Positions 1-18,867 of a stretch of 24,252 nt of DNA are shown here, one piece after another (within the stretch, counting starts at the first letter, position 1; each line of letters starts with the position of its first letter). The notes beneath the pieces are model-generated. The model searched no databases. It worked only from the letters and a program-made list of their open reading frames with translations, and was not told the origin of the DNA. The position numbers and the translations under genes were made by a program. The stretch is from Scenedesmus sp. ARA3 (Eukaryota; Chlorophyta; Chlorophyceae; Sphaeropleales; Scenedesmaceae), in the NCBI GenBank assembly GCA_004335835.1, contig RWJK01000309.1, positions 399-24,650 on the forward strand, written 5' to 3'.

Positions 1-421
1 GCGGGCTTACCTCCTCTGCCAGCATGTGCTGCATGCACAGCAGCACTTGCCGCATGAAATCCCAATGAAACCACTCAAAGGTCATGCTTGGGCACTCACA
101 CTGTGCGGGCTTACCTCCTCTGCCAGCATGTGCGCATGGCGCCTGGCTGTGCTGGATGCACAACAGCCGTTGCTATGTACAAAACGACACTAAAACCCAT
201 CAGTCATGCACTGTGTGCTCACGCTGCGCAGGCGTACCTCCTCTGCCACGGCTGTCCTGCTGGCACAGCAGCATTGCTGTGTATCAAACTATGCTATCAC
301 TTATTCAACCACTCACGCTGCGCAGGCCTATCTCCTCTGCCAGCATGTGCTGGATGCACAACAGCACTTGCTGCATGATATTTCATTCATAAAGCGCCAT
401 TACTCAAGCTTGTGCACTTAC
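1..421 (-). repeat. Array of four decayed copies of the ERMP1-like exon 2 donor edge
   Basis: On the minus strand the 3' end of exon 2 (HMLAEEIGLRS followed by GTAAGTG) recurs downstream at about 306-337, 207-247, 91-132 and 1-35. The copies read AEEIGLRS, AEEVRLRS, AEEVSPHS and AEEV, and most are followed by a GTGAGT/GTGAGC-like donor. Several copies share a further stretch reading roughly VLLCIQHMLAEE that is not in the real exon, so later copies were probably made from earlier ones. The array continues to the left edge of the window. Confidence 0.75.
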
Positions 422-1050
422 GCTGCGCAGGCCTATCTCCTCGGCCAGCATGTGCACGTGGCCCCTGGCCCGCTGCTCAGAGAATTGGCTGGCTGGTGCT
501 GTTGAAGGCTTGGGCGGCGGCGTCCAGTAGAACTGCAGGAAAGGTGCGGCACATATATGCGGTGTATGTGCGTGCAGTGATGATAGGAAGTGCATCGTAG
601 AGCATTGCTTGTGTTTGTTGTATGAGGCTGGGCGGTGCTTGCTTGCTTACATCTGCTGGTGTTCATTGAAAACTCCTGAGCCTCTTGCACTGCTGTGTGG
701 TGCTGGTGCCAAGTCAGCTGCCGAATCGCATTCTGTATGTGTATGCGATGCTGTGGGATGTACAGTACAAACGGCATTGACACGCGGCTTCATGCTGGCT
801 CATGCCGTTCCGCTATACTGTATGCAAGGGACCCAGTGCACATGTATCCCAGAATGCCAGGAAGGTGTACCACACACTGCATGATGTGCAAGCAAGCTGG
901 CCCAGCACGCTAAGCTGTGTCTTATGTGCTTACCATGTAGAAAGAGTATCCGATCAAGATAATGTTGAAGCTCAGGTACAACAGCAGGGGTGCTGGCTTC
1001 AGGCTGCCCCCCTGTGAGGGCCTCATTGGCGCTTTGCTTCGGGTGGCCAT
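422..1050 (-). CDS. N-terminal exons of a probable ERMP1-like M28 metallopeptidase (partial, continues left of window)
   Basis: Two exons are visible: 1050-934 (39 codons, starting at the ATG whose complement lies at 1048-1050) and 532-422 (37 codons). They join in phase 0 across intron 533-933, with donor GTAAGC after the first and GTAAGTG after the second, and a CTGCAG acceptor before the second. The first exon encodes a short basic, Pro-containing N-terminus and then a hydrophobic segment (about residues 21-39, PLLLYLSFNIILIGYSFYM), a likely signal anchor or first membrane span. The second encodes a spacer rich in Pro and Ser and then FSEQRARGHVHMLAEEIG. That pattern (F-S-x-x-R-A-x-x-H-V-x-x-L-A-x-x-I-G) resembles the start of the luminal peptidase domain of ERMP1-type M28 aminopeptidases. 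The zinc ligands would lie beyond the left edge, so the family call is an inference. An in-frame stop lies upstream of the chosen ATG. Intron 2 (421 downward) holds repeated copies of the exon 2 edge. Confidence 0.5.
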
Positions 1051-1558
1051 CACAAAGTGCGAGGCAGCCAGCAGAAATACGTGTGATGTTTAACACGTGA
1101 TTATATACTTGTATTGGCAGAGCATGTTGACGTGGTTGTCCAAGCAACACTCGGTGACACGCTGCTGCTGCTGCTGCTGAAGGTGACTGCTGCTGGTGTC
1201 CTGTTGCATGCCAGGATCGAATTCATTAAGTTAAAAGGACGTCATATGGTCCTGAAATACGGCATCACTGGCTGCCAAGTCAAGAACGATCAAGTTCAAG
1301 CTTCTTGCGACAAGTGACTTGTCAGCTAACTTCTGACTGATTTGCGTTCGCTTCGCTATCTGCGCTGCACGTCAAGCACTGTTCCTATACCACTGTTTCG
1401 TTTTCTGGTCGTTTATGCTCGCCACTTTCCTTGCTTTGGTGTACTTGCCACGCTTAAATAATCCGTCGTTGGTTTTCCCTTGATCGTGGTGCGCATAGCC
1501 TCGTAATCCATATCACTGCTTCCCTGATTAACCTGGAGCAACTTCTGCGTTCAGCGAC
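1051..1558. promoter_or_regulatory. Divergent promoter region between the ERMP1-like gene and the 233-aa protein gene
   Basis: This 508-bp gap separates two start codons that face away from each other, so it should hold both promoters and both 5' UTRs. A (CTG)5 run lies at about 1161-1177. From about 1220 to 1560 the CAG/CTG triplets that dominate elsewhere are scarce. I see no convincing TATA box and no coding exon. Confidence 0.5.
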
Positions 1559-3139
1559 ATGCATCAGCTGAACTGTTCCACGGAGCTGCCGAGCAGCATG
1601 CTCCTGCCAGGGCGCGCCTGCTCGGAGGCCTCTTCTATGGATCGGTTGGAGCTCTTGGGTGGGGGCCTGACCCTAGGTAAGTGCTGAAGCCGACAGCTCG
1701 TCCCGCCCTTTTTCTGTGCGCTGCTGCAGCTGTGTGCAGCTTCCTGTGTAGCAGACAAACACAGCACATTTTGCTTGATCCTGCTTGATGCCCAGCTGTC
1801 GAGCACTCGCAGCGTTTGCGGGCAGCGTGCACGGGACAGCAGAAGTTAAGCTTGCGTATAACAACCCTTGAAGGTGGCTGAAGGCTCCTTGCACACCAGC
1901 TCCTTCAGCGACCCTGCTCTCCTGTGTGTCTTGACGCTTCACTGCAGGCGTTAGCAGCAGAGTTGCAGCAGTGCTGGCTGCTGCAGGCAACGGCGCGCAG
2001 CTGCTGCTTGCAGTGCGGGCTGTCGCCTCCCAGCTGGAGTACTCTGATAGCAGCAGCGATGCGCGGCGCTTGCAGGACAGGCTGTCAGACGTGCACTCCT
2101 GCATCGTAGCAGTAGACGATGCGCTGGACAGCCTGTCACTTACGACAGGTTGGTGCCTAAGCCAAAGGCAGCGCATATGCAGGATACGAATGCAGAAGTG
2201 CGCCGCTGCAGCAGAGTTAGCAGCGTCCTTGTGCGTGCAGCAGTAGCTGCCAACAGTGTGAAACAAAACTGTCGGTGATTGTGATTATGCAACCTCACTG
2301 CCTTGGGCGCTGAGCCTTGGGCGCTGAGGACGACGCGTTGTGCGCCCAAGCCGGCCCATTCATGCAAAGCAGCTCCAGCACCTGCAAATTGTTATGCCAA
2401 CTGATCTGTAACAGCCGCCTTGTGCCCTGCTGCCTGTGTCTGCGCCACACCCACAGACCATGAGGAGACGCGGCAGTGGCTGAAGCAGCTGCAGAACTAC
2501 GTGCTGCAGCTGAGCAAGCAGGCCGCAGACGCAGCCGCAGGCGACGCGCAGCAGCAGTGTGAGGCATCCAGCAGCAGCAGCAGTATGGACGAGGGCCTAG
2601 GCAGCAGCAACTGCAGCATGGCAGGCACTGCTGCCTGCGACACTGCGTGGCGCGTGCTGTGCCAGGATGCAGCAGATGTGCTGGGCAGGCTGGGAGACCA
2701 GCTGTCAGGCGGCGCAGCATCTTCGGTGAGTGGCCGCTGCTGGCGATGCGATGCTGCTGCTGATGCTGCTGTTGCTGCAAGGCTGTCGGGGTCGGCACTG
2801 CACTGAAGGCGCTGCTGTCTGCTTGCTGCGCAAGTCGTGTTGTATTGTCTGCTGGCGCCGACCTTGTGTTTGGTGTATACACACGCCTAGACAGCAGACT
2901 CCTTGTGCTCCTTGACAGCTGCATGCCTCTCGCTGTCCTAAGCCACGCATCGCTGCCGACACGCCTCCGGCTCAAAAACTTGCACTCAACAACTATATAT
3001 GTGCACATGCTGCTGCTGCTTGTAGGACTACGACAGCCCCCGCACAGCCGGCTCTGCGCCTGGCGGCAGCAGCAGGCTCGTTGCGCGCCAGTCTCGGCTG
3101 TCATACGCACAGTACTGGTCCAAGAAGATTGCACTCTGA
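1559..3139 (+). CDS. Hypothetical 233-aa protein, four exons, complete
   Basis: Exons are 1559-1676, 1948-2148, 2457-2725 and 3026-3139. The joins are phase 1, phase 1 and phase 0, total 702 nt including the TGA at 3137-3139. Donors are GTAAGT, GTTGGT (weak) and GTGAGT; acceptors are CTGCAG, CCACAG and TTGTAG. The protein starts MHQLNCSTELPSS. It then has a long stretch of probable helix (residues about 40-150, including LLAVRAVASQLEYSDSSSDA and WLKQLQNYVLQLSKQAADA), a Ser/Gln low-complexity stretch coded by CAGCAG repeats, a second helical stretch (WRVLCQDAADVLGRLGDQL) and a basic C-terminus ending QYWSKKIAL. There is no signal peptide or membrane span. I recognise no family. The heptad-like Leu/Ala spacing would suit a coiled coil or a small subunit of a complex, but that is a guess. 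No exon-edge duplications were seen in its introns, unlike the other spliced genes here. Confidence 0.7.
2303..2331. repeat. Two tandem copies of a 14-bp unit in an intron
   Basis: The unit CCTTGGGCGCTGAG occurs twice back to back within intron 2 of the 233-aa protein gene. It is a simple recent slippage duplication with no visible function. Confidence 0.7.
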
Positions 3140-5364
3140 GTGCCTCTTCTGTTCTGTCAAATGTGGACTCCAGACAGCATGCACCGTGCGACGTGCATGG
3201 TGCAGCACTGCTCTGGTGTGTCTGGCTGCAGGATTGGGTGCTGTTGTGATGTGTGGCGATGCGCCCGCTGTGTTTGTGAGAAGAAAGCAGTTTGGAGCCC
3301 AGTAGTGCATCTGCTGGAGAAGCGCGTGGGTTAGCGTTGACTCTGTTTGTTGACTATGTATGCGTGCGTGCGTGCTTGCTTTTGAGCACAGTGACTCTTG
3401 ACCTCCAGTGCATGCTCTTGCTGCGCATCTGTGCCCGGTGTATGCTTGCAAGCATCAAGCGTGTTGCAAGCTTGGTGTGTTCTAGCTGCACAGTCAGTGG
3501 TTGCCCGCACACCCATGTGGTGGCGCTGTGACGTTCAATGAGTGTGACATGTGACACTGCACAAGAAAACGAGTCTCTGCATGTATGCGCGTGTGTGCGT
3601 GACTCTCTGTGTGTGCTGGATTGTGATCATACTTGTGTATGGTTGTGTCTTGACCATGGCTTCATACGCAGCATTTGCTTTGGGCCTGTGTTATGCCTTT
3701 GTGTGCATTGCAACCTGCACTTCAGGGCTTGCCCTTTGTGCCACCTACCAAACAAGCAGACCATTTGAATCGTGCCAGTGCAGCAGTGCTTGCGTTGTCC
3801 CTTTGCGCGTGGCCACCCCACGCTAGTTGTGTCTGCATTCATGGTACTCGCGCGTGGATGATGCATGCGCGTGGGTATAAGCCATGCAGCCTGGCGGGGG
3901 CGTTATTGCAGGAGTGCTCAGTGGCGTTCCTGCGCGCACTTGTCTGGGTTCCGCATGCATTGACACTGCAGCGGCAGCAGCGCGGCGGCGGCTACGCAGT
4001 CAGGCTGGCGCCAAACCAACCAGCCAGGACCCTGTGTGCTTTGCATAGCAGCACGCATTTTACCTGTGCGTGGTGTGCACGGTTCCTGCCTGCTGGTGGC
4101 GTTGCTGTCCGCCGTTTTCAGTTTGGCGCGAGCGGCGCTGGCATGGCATGGCTAGCAGGGGAGTGGATGCGGCACATGCAGCGGTTTTGGCCGCAGGGCT
4201 GCTTGCGCCAAACCTGGCGCGGCAGCTGGCGGCTTTTGCGCAGCATGTGCCAGTTTTGGTGGCGTGTTATGCTTTACTTATTGCTTTGCCTGGAGGCATG
4301 GCGGCTCGCAGGCGTGGAGGTGTTGCGCGGTCATCATCTACTTGGTTGGCTTGTGCTGTGTGCCGGGGCAGCAGCATCAGCAGGCGGTGGGCTGAATGTA
4401 TGGAGGAGGGTGCAAGGAGGGCGCCGTGGTTGCTTAGGATGGCGTGTTTTCAAATGGCGTGCAGGATCTTGCCAGGATTGCTGCGCCAGGATTGCTGCGC
4501 AGCACAAGCTGGCTGCTGTGCACTGCACTTCAGGCATGAGGCCTATGAAGCTTGCTGAGGATTAGTGCTGTGTGTGGGTTGTCTCGTTTGTTGTTGGCTG
4601 TGTGTGTTATGTGTTTGTGCGGGCTCTTGTTGGTTGGTTTAGGCAACTGCAACAGGCTCCAGCGGAAGCTGGTTGTTGGCAGCTGGGTTCATGTGGATGT
4701 GCCTTGGTGTCCGGGTGCGGTATTGAATGCGATCTTTTGTTGGTGGTGGTGTTGTTTTGTAGCACAAAGTATGCGTGTGTGCGCCGCTGTGCCAGTGCGT
4801 ATGTCTGTTTGTTGGATGTGTCGGGCAGTTTGTGCATAGTTTGGGTAGTTGGCTGAGGCTGCTAGGACATGGCTTAAGTGCCGGCAAGCATATGATGCTT
4901 GCCTGTTGATGAAGCCTCCAATTTGCTGTGTTTGTGTGTGCACTCATGGCAGCCTGTCTTGTAGAGACAACATGCACTGCGGCCAGGGTCATTGTGCTGC
5001 TGAATTCAAGCGCTTTTTAGTTGGGATAGGCTGCTGCAGCGGGGAGTGCATTGTTGAAGCTTGTGCACACCTTCTCAGGCTAGGCATGCATGACGTGCTG
5101 ATTGCTACATGCATGCCCCTTGTCGACTTTGTATGCCTCCACCTCTGCCTTGGTGTCAGGAATTGCGTGCACAGCATTGCGTGCACAGTATGAGGTGTGG
5201 CTGGAAGGGAAAGGAGGGTATGCTTTTCTGAAGCTGCAATATGCTGTGGGTGTTGTTGCGCGTCCTGTGTGTGGCATCTGTGACGTGCAGCCGTACAGTT
5301 GGAGCTACCGGATGCAGCCAATCCTGCCTTTCTGCAGGGTGGCCAAGCACAACCGACTTCACTG

Positions 5365-5645
5365 CTGTGGGTTATGATGTGCTTGCGTGGTACTGCCATG
5401 GGTTATGACGTGCGTGCGCGTCACTGCCACGATGTAATGACATCGGTGGTGCGTCACTGCCTTGAGTAAAGACGTACATGCATGTTACAGCCATGGTGGA
5501 CGGTATGCATGTCGTATGCGTCACTGCCATGGAATACACTATGCATGCGTGTTACTTTCATGGGATACGGCATGCATGCGCGTTACTTTCATGGGATACG
5601 GCATGCATGTGTGTTACTCTCATAAGATGCGCTGTGCATGTACGG
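5365..5645. repeat. Degenerate 31-bp minisatellite
   Basis: About eight units of near 31 bp are seen. The clearest run from about 5525 to 5640 and have the form GTTACTTTCATGGGATACGG followed by CATGCATG. Earlier units are more diverged (GTCACTGCCATGG..., GTTACAGCCATGG...). Each unit ends in a GCATGCATG self-complementary core. The repeat lies inside the presumed 3' tail of the upstream gene. Confidence 0.75.
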
Positions 5646-6140
5646 GTGCCATGTGTGCGTTCTTGGCCGGCAGCTGCTGCACATGCTCCTGCCCATTGGC
5701 ACGCAATGCATGTATTGAATGCATGGGTGTGAATGCCCTTCATACCGTTTATTGCCGCACTATCTATTATAGTGGTGCATGTGTTTGCGCTATTAGCTTG
5801 AGCAAGCAGTGCTGCAGGTTGTCACACAGCACGGTGCTGCCACCGTTTGTTTGATGTCTGCTGATTGAGCACGCTGTGCCGCTCCCGGTGCAGCTGCCAG
5901 TGGCGCATTGCTGCAAGGTTGGAGAGTGTGTTGGCCCGTTATTGTGCCGGGCCTCAAGCATATCATCTGTCTGTCAAGCAACGGCATGAGTGGTGGGGTA
6001 GCTGGTAGCTGTGTGCGTGACTTGCGCTAACGCTTGGCAAGGCTCCTAGCCTGCATGCATTCATCATCATCATCATGTTACTCATCAAGCCATAGCATCA
6101 ACGCCATCGGCGGGGCCTGCATGCATTGATGTACTGTCTG

Positions 6141-6145
6141 TGTAA
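6141..6145 (+). terminator. Candidate poly(A) signal TGTAA at the end of the GT-rich tail
   Basis: TGTAA is the main polyadenylation signal of chlorophyte algae. This one sits about 25 bp before the composition of the plus strand flips from GT-rich to CA-rich, as expected for the end of a plus-strand transcript. It would imply a 3' UTR of about 3 kb, which is long, so the signal at 5433 or an unrecognised gene in between remains possible. Confidence 0.4.
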
Positions 6146-6170
6146 CCCCTTCAGGCTGAAGCTGTGACCC

Positions 6171-7180
6171 GTTCATTTCATACCAGTAAACTCCTGAGCC
6201 ACAATAACGCGCAGTGGCACCAAAACAGCAAAGGTCAACACACAGCGCATGCAGTAGCTGTTGGTCAGGGCACCAGCATGACGCAAATTAAGGCAGAATC
6301 TTTTCATTGATGGTTGAGGCTGCAGCATAGTCGTTGCGGCAGCAACACAACACAAACACAATCTAGGCAGTGCAGCGCATCGCCAGCTGTCCCAACGGTC
6401 AGCTGCAGGGCACCATGCGCTGCAATAACCTCAGCAGGCTGCTGCTCAGGTGCTAGTAGCATCTAGATCTAGCAGATCTGCTAGCAGGCTTCTTGCGTCC
6501 GCCAAGCAGCAGCCTGTGGCTCAAATATGAGGCTTATATAGGCCTACATTGGCTACCTGAGCAAGACACAGTGACAACAGCACAAACTACACCGTCTGCC
6601 GCTGGTTGTGTGCCAGTAAGATGACACAAATGTGCCCCTCCACGGGCTGCAGTCTGAGCATGGCTTTGGGCACCGTGTTATGCTGCAGCGCACTGCAATG
6701 AAACAGCGCGTGTGCGGCCACATCAGATTGGCCGGCAGCGACAGCCGTTATGCGAATGCAGTCGGCAATGCACACACCACCAAATGCGGGCAGATGTGCA
6801 TGCACGAGGAGTAGGTAGCAGCAGCCACCTCAGCTGGCTCGACACATCTGCTGAAGCCTGAAGCTGATTGACCAGCTTTTTTCAATACCACCAGCAGACT
6901 ACGCCCCATCCGGCGTCACGACAAAGCATACCACAGCTGCTCACACATTGTGCATCCACACCCACGTGCAAGTCATGTTGTGATCGTGGCTGCAGCGCTT
7001 GCGACGCCCTGCCGCGCAATGCCTCGCAGCCAGCAGCAGCCACCTAGTACTGTCTGCGAGTGGATGGATGGGTTGGTTTACTGTGGCCATTGCTGCCTCC
7101 TTTATGGCTTCAATCCCACCCTACACCCTTCCACCACATAGCGCACAACACACGGCTGCAGCTGACCAGCAAACCACATT
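6171..7180 (-). other. Presumed 3' UTR and downstream region of the E3 gene
   Basis: The region below the E3 stop codon is GT-rich on the minus strand, matching the sense-strand bias of the tail opposite it. I see no coding exon in it. No TTACA (minus-strand TGTAA) was found between 6150 and 7180; the nearest is at 5485, inside the minisatellite. It contains a 16-bp perfect palindrome at 6469-6484. Confidence 0.4.
6469..6484. other. 16-bp perfect palindrome
   Basis: The sequence CTAGCAGATCTGCTAG is its own reverse complement, and a second palindrome CTAGATCTAG overlaps its left end. In the presumed E3 3' UTR it could form a small hairpin in RNA or be a dimeric protein site. Confidence 0.6.
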
Positions 7181-14787
<7,607 letters not shown>

Positions 14788-15255
14788 GATGGACGTGTGA
14801 AGAACTGACAGCAGGGCTAGCGGATCTCCACAGCAAGCCCGATCAGTGCCTTTTCGAGCAGCCAGCGACCACCAGCAAGTGTTGTGATCGCGTGGGGCAT
14901 GATCCGCCTACATGGTTGCAGTACACGAGTCCAGCACGACTCCCCAGAACCCCAGTAACGATTCCTGTGCGTGTGCTGCAGGCATCCCCTGTATGATCAC
15001 TTATGGATGATGTTTACGAGGAATGGCTTTGTTTGAGCTGCATTGGAGTCGTCATTGTGCAGGGCAGACTTGCTGACTTGTACTGCTGCTGCTGACAGAG
15101 GCTGATCTCAAGGGACCTCAGGCTTACTCAAGCCGAGACCCACACAGAAGTTAGAACAGGCCCTGAGAATGACAATAAGTGAACCAACTCAGCGTTGAGA
15201 CACCACTCATTGATCTGTTAGGCCCCAGCTGTTCCCTCAGTGAGGGCCTGCCCCG
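14788..15255. promoter_or_regulatory. Divergent promoter region between E3 and the P450 gene
   Basis: The 468 bp between the two start codons must hold both promoters and 5' UTRs unless an upstream non-coding exon exists. No TATA box stands out. The region has few CAG/CTG runs, and no coding exon is visible. Confidence 0.5.
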
Positions 15256-17252
15256 ATGTTACTGGCAGTAATCAATGCCTGCCTGCTGCTGGCAGCAGCA
15301 GCGTGGCTATGGAGCCGCGTGCACTTCAAAAGCAGCACAGCAGTACCTGTGGTGCCTGGCTTGCCGCTGCTTGGCAGCGTCATTGCGCTTGGCAGGGGCG
15401 GCACTGCTTTCTTGTCCCAGTGCAGGCAGCAGGTGCGCGAATGCGGCCACATCTCGCAACAGCCATTCAACTTCCCCTGCACATGCTTAAACTACGTAAT
15501 TTCCTGCAGCAGATGGTGTGATCTTGGGTTATGTTTGAATGCTGCCACAGCAGCTTCTCTGCCTAGCCGGAGGATCAACATCATCAACTACGTCGCATGC
15601 ATCCCATCACATGAAATCGCATCACTCAGCAGGGTGATGTCCAGCCGCAGCAAATGTGGCACAGCATGCTCCTGCCTCAACTGCTGCTGACAGCGAGCGT
15701 AACCTACCTGCCGCTGCTCGCTGCTGTGTGCTGTGCTGTGTGCTGCTGCAGTTTGGCGATGTGTTCTGCCTGCGCGTGCTGCACCAGCGCATGGTGTTTG
15801 TGTTTGACCCCGCAATGCTGTCGCTGTTCTTCAAGGCGCCCGAGAGCCAGGTCAGCTTCAAGTGAGTACAGCTTATGTCTGTGCTGAGCAATGCTTATGC
15901 GTATGCTGAGTAATGCTGATGCTTATGCTGGAGTACAGCTTATGTCTGTGCTGAGCAATGCTTACGTTGATGCTGAGTAATGCTGAGGCAGGCTTGTGCC
16001 AGGTCAGCTTCAAGTGAGTACAGCCTACGCCTGTGCTGAGTACTGCTTATGCGTATGCTGAGTAATGCTGATGCTTATGCTGAAGAATGTTTGTGCCAGG
16101 TCAGCTTCAAGTGAGTAATGCGCCCGCCTATGCTGAGTAACGCTTGCGTTCATGCACTGAGTAATGCTGATGCCTATGCTAAGTAATGCTGAAGTGTAAG
16201 CTGAGTAGTGCTGGTGTCTATGCTGAGTGGTGCTTGCGCCAGGTCAGCTTCAAGTGAGGACATGGCTGCCCAGCGCACGTTGCCACATCAATGTGGCGAC
16301 CCAGATGTGCGCTGTCATACAGCCAACTTCAGCATGTCAACGGGAAGATGACAACAGCATCGTACAGTGCCAACTCATGCAGGATCAATACAGCATGATT
16401 AGTAGCGTACATCACTGCCTTATGTGACAGGAAACCCCTTCTCAGCCCTCTTAACAACTCTGTGCACTGAAATCTTTCACCTACTTCTCTCAGGCCGGCC
16501 GTCAAGCGCTTCACTCAGCGAGTGTACGGCCTGCCATCTTCTGAGTTCTTCGAGCGCCATGAGCCGCTGCTTGCGACGTTGCGGCAGCTGCTGGTGCCGG
16601 CTGATCTTGAAGTGCTGGGGCGGGCGCTGCTGCTCTATGCGGCGCCGCAGCTGCAGGCCTGGCAGCAGCAGGGCAAGGTGTGTGGAAGGCTTGGAAGATA
16701 GCTTGCATGCATCTCTCAGCAAGCCACCCTGCTAGACAGAGCTTGCCATTATGTTGCCGTTGTCTGAAGGATGTGGTTGCGCTAAGGTGCTGTGTCAGGT
16801 TGTCTGAACTGCAACAATGGACTTCTGCATGCTCACACGCTTGCGGGTTGAGCTTTGGGTTTCCTGTTGCCTGCTGTTCCCATTCTGCGGGCCATGTGGT
16901 GTGACATGAATGATGCTAAATCATCACACATTTACGCCGCTGCCACTTGAACAACTGCAGGTTGAGCTGTGGGCGTCCTGTCAGCGGCTGGTGTTCCAGT
17001 CAGCGGGCCGCGTGCTGTTCGGGGAGGCCTTCTTTGACCGGCACGGCCTGCAGGCAGTGCAGCGGGAATTCCTCACCTTTGAGGAGAACTTCGAGGTGTG
17101 AAGTTACAATTCCTTTGATCAATATAATTTCATAGCTCTCTGATCAAGACCATCGCCTGCACAAATTGAGTTGCATGCATGCCTGCTATGTTATGGTCAA
17201 GGGCTGATACCGCGGCGGCGTCCTGGAACCCATGTACATTGCTGCTCTGACC

Positions 17253-17288
<36 letters not shown>

Positions 17289-18257
17289 TCTGCACCAGAT
17301 CGCTGCCTCGCCTGTACCCCACCTGCTGCTGCCAGCCTTCCGCCGCTCACGCAGCGCGCTGCTGGCCATGTTTCAGCAGTCCCTGGCAGCAGGGGACCTC
17401 AAAGGCACTGTGGTTGACCAGCTGCTGCAGGGGTGAGCTGCCAGCATCTTCTGGTGTTATTCTGTGTTGCAGTACAATGCAACTTAGTCTACCCATGTTT
17501 CAGCAGTGCCTGGCAGCGGGGGCTTCAAGGGCACTGTGGTTGACCAGCTGCTGCAGGGGTGAGCTGCCAGCATCCTGCGTTTGTGTATTATCCAATACTA
17601 CGTACATGTGTCATCTGCGCCGGGAACATGCGCCCGCAACTGTTCCATAACGCCTTGCGCTGCTCAGGTGTGGCATGCCTGAGCGGTACCAGCCAAACCT
17701 ACTGCTGGCGGTGCTATGGGCATCTCAGGCCAACTCCATGCCTACAATGCAACATTCATACAACCCCACCGCACTGCTGCTGCTGCCATTTGCTGCTGCT
17801 GCTCAGGTGTGGCATGCCTGAGCGGTACCAGCCAAACCTACTGCTGGCGGTGCTGTGGGCTTCTCAAGCCAACTCCATGCCTGCCCTGCACTGGTCCCTA
17901 GCATTCCTGCTGCTGCCGGAGCAAGCAGCAGCGCGGCAGAAAGTCCTTGCGCAGCTGTCAGATGCAGCAAACAAGCAGCGGCAGCAGCAGCAGCAGCAGC
18001 AGCAGCCGGATGCAGCTGGTGTTGATACTGCCACTGCTGCTGCCATGATCCAGCTGGCGATGGATAAGAGCAGCTATGTGTCTCGCTGTGTAGCAGAGGC
18101 AGTACGCTTAAGGCTGCACAGCATTGCTATCCGGTACGTGGCAGTACAGGATCTTGTACTGCCGAGGAGCCCAGGCAGTACAGCAGCAGGCAGTACAGCA
18201 GCAGGCAGTACAGCTGCAGGCAGTACAACCACTTTCAACAAAGAAACACAGCAGAAT

Positions 18258-18300
<43 letters not shown>

Positions 18301-18816
18301 TGGTAAGGGTGCCGCGCGGCAGCGTGCTGTGCATCTGCCCAGTGGAGAGCCATCATGACAGCAGGCTGTTTCCGGGGGACCCCTGGGGTTTTTACCCTGA
18401 CAGGCCTGGGGTTCAGGGTTTGCAGCCAGGCACGGTGGTGCCGTCGCTTGCAGGAATGGGCTATGGCGGAGGTTTTTGGAGGTGAGGTCAGGTGGTTGAA
18501 ATGCGAGAGTTTGCAGGAAACGGCTGGCTTGCAGAGTTTGTTGCCTTGCTCCAAGGATCATACGGACTGTCCGTAACGGACACCAGCGTACGGCGTACAG
18601 CGCTGCATAATGTACAAGCTGCAACAGCTGGGGCTGAATCTGCAGCCAGAAGCACACAGCTAAGCCACCCTGGCATGCCTCTCGGGTAACACAAGGCTCA
18701 CGTCTCAGTGCTGGTGCCGCATACAAAGGCATGTGATCGCATGTACATTGCGCCCGGAGACAGCAGTGCTTGGCACGTGCCTCTTTCTGAACGTGGCTGT
18801 CCTCTACTTCTGCCTG

Positions 18817-18867
<51 letters not shown>

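Larger units (their letters stand above)
3140..6170 (+). other. Long GT-rich region, probably 3' UTR and downstream sequence of the 233-aa protein gene
   Basis: After the TGA at 3139 the plus strand stays rich in G and T (TGTGTGCGTG-like runs) for about 3 kb, and shifts to C/A-rich near 6170. I found no exon here that I trust. One plus frame is open for about 296 codons (3675-4565), but its product is very rich in Trp, Cys and Arg and looks like chance coding in a stop-poor GT/GC-rich stretch. A GC-rich patch at about 3960-4360 contains repeated TTTGGCGCG/GCGCCAAA-like words. TGTAA motifs, the usual poly(A) signal of green algae, occur at 5433 and 6141. Confidence 0.45.

Noticed and set aside
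2295..3134. A 279-codon minus-strand open frame over the 233-aa protein gene
   Set aside because: It lies opposite four plus-strand exons that join exactly in phase with proper splice sites, and its product is Gln/Arg/Ser low complexity.
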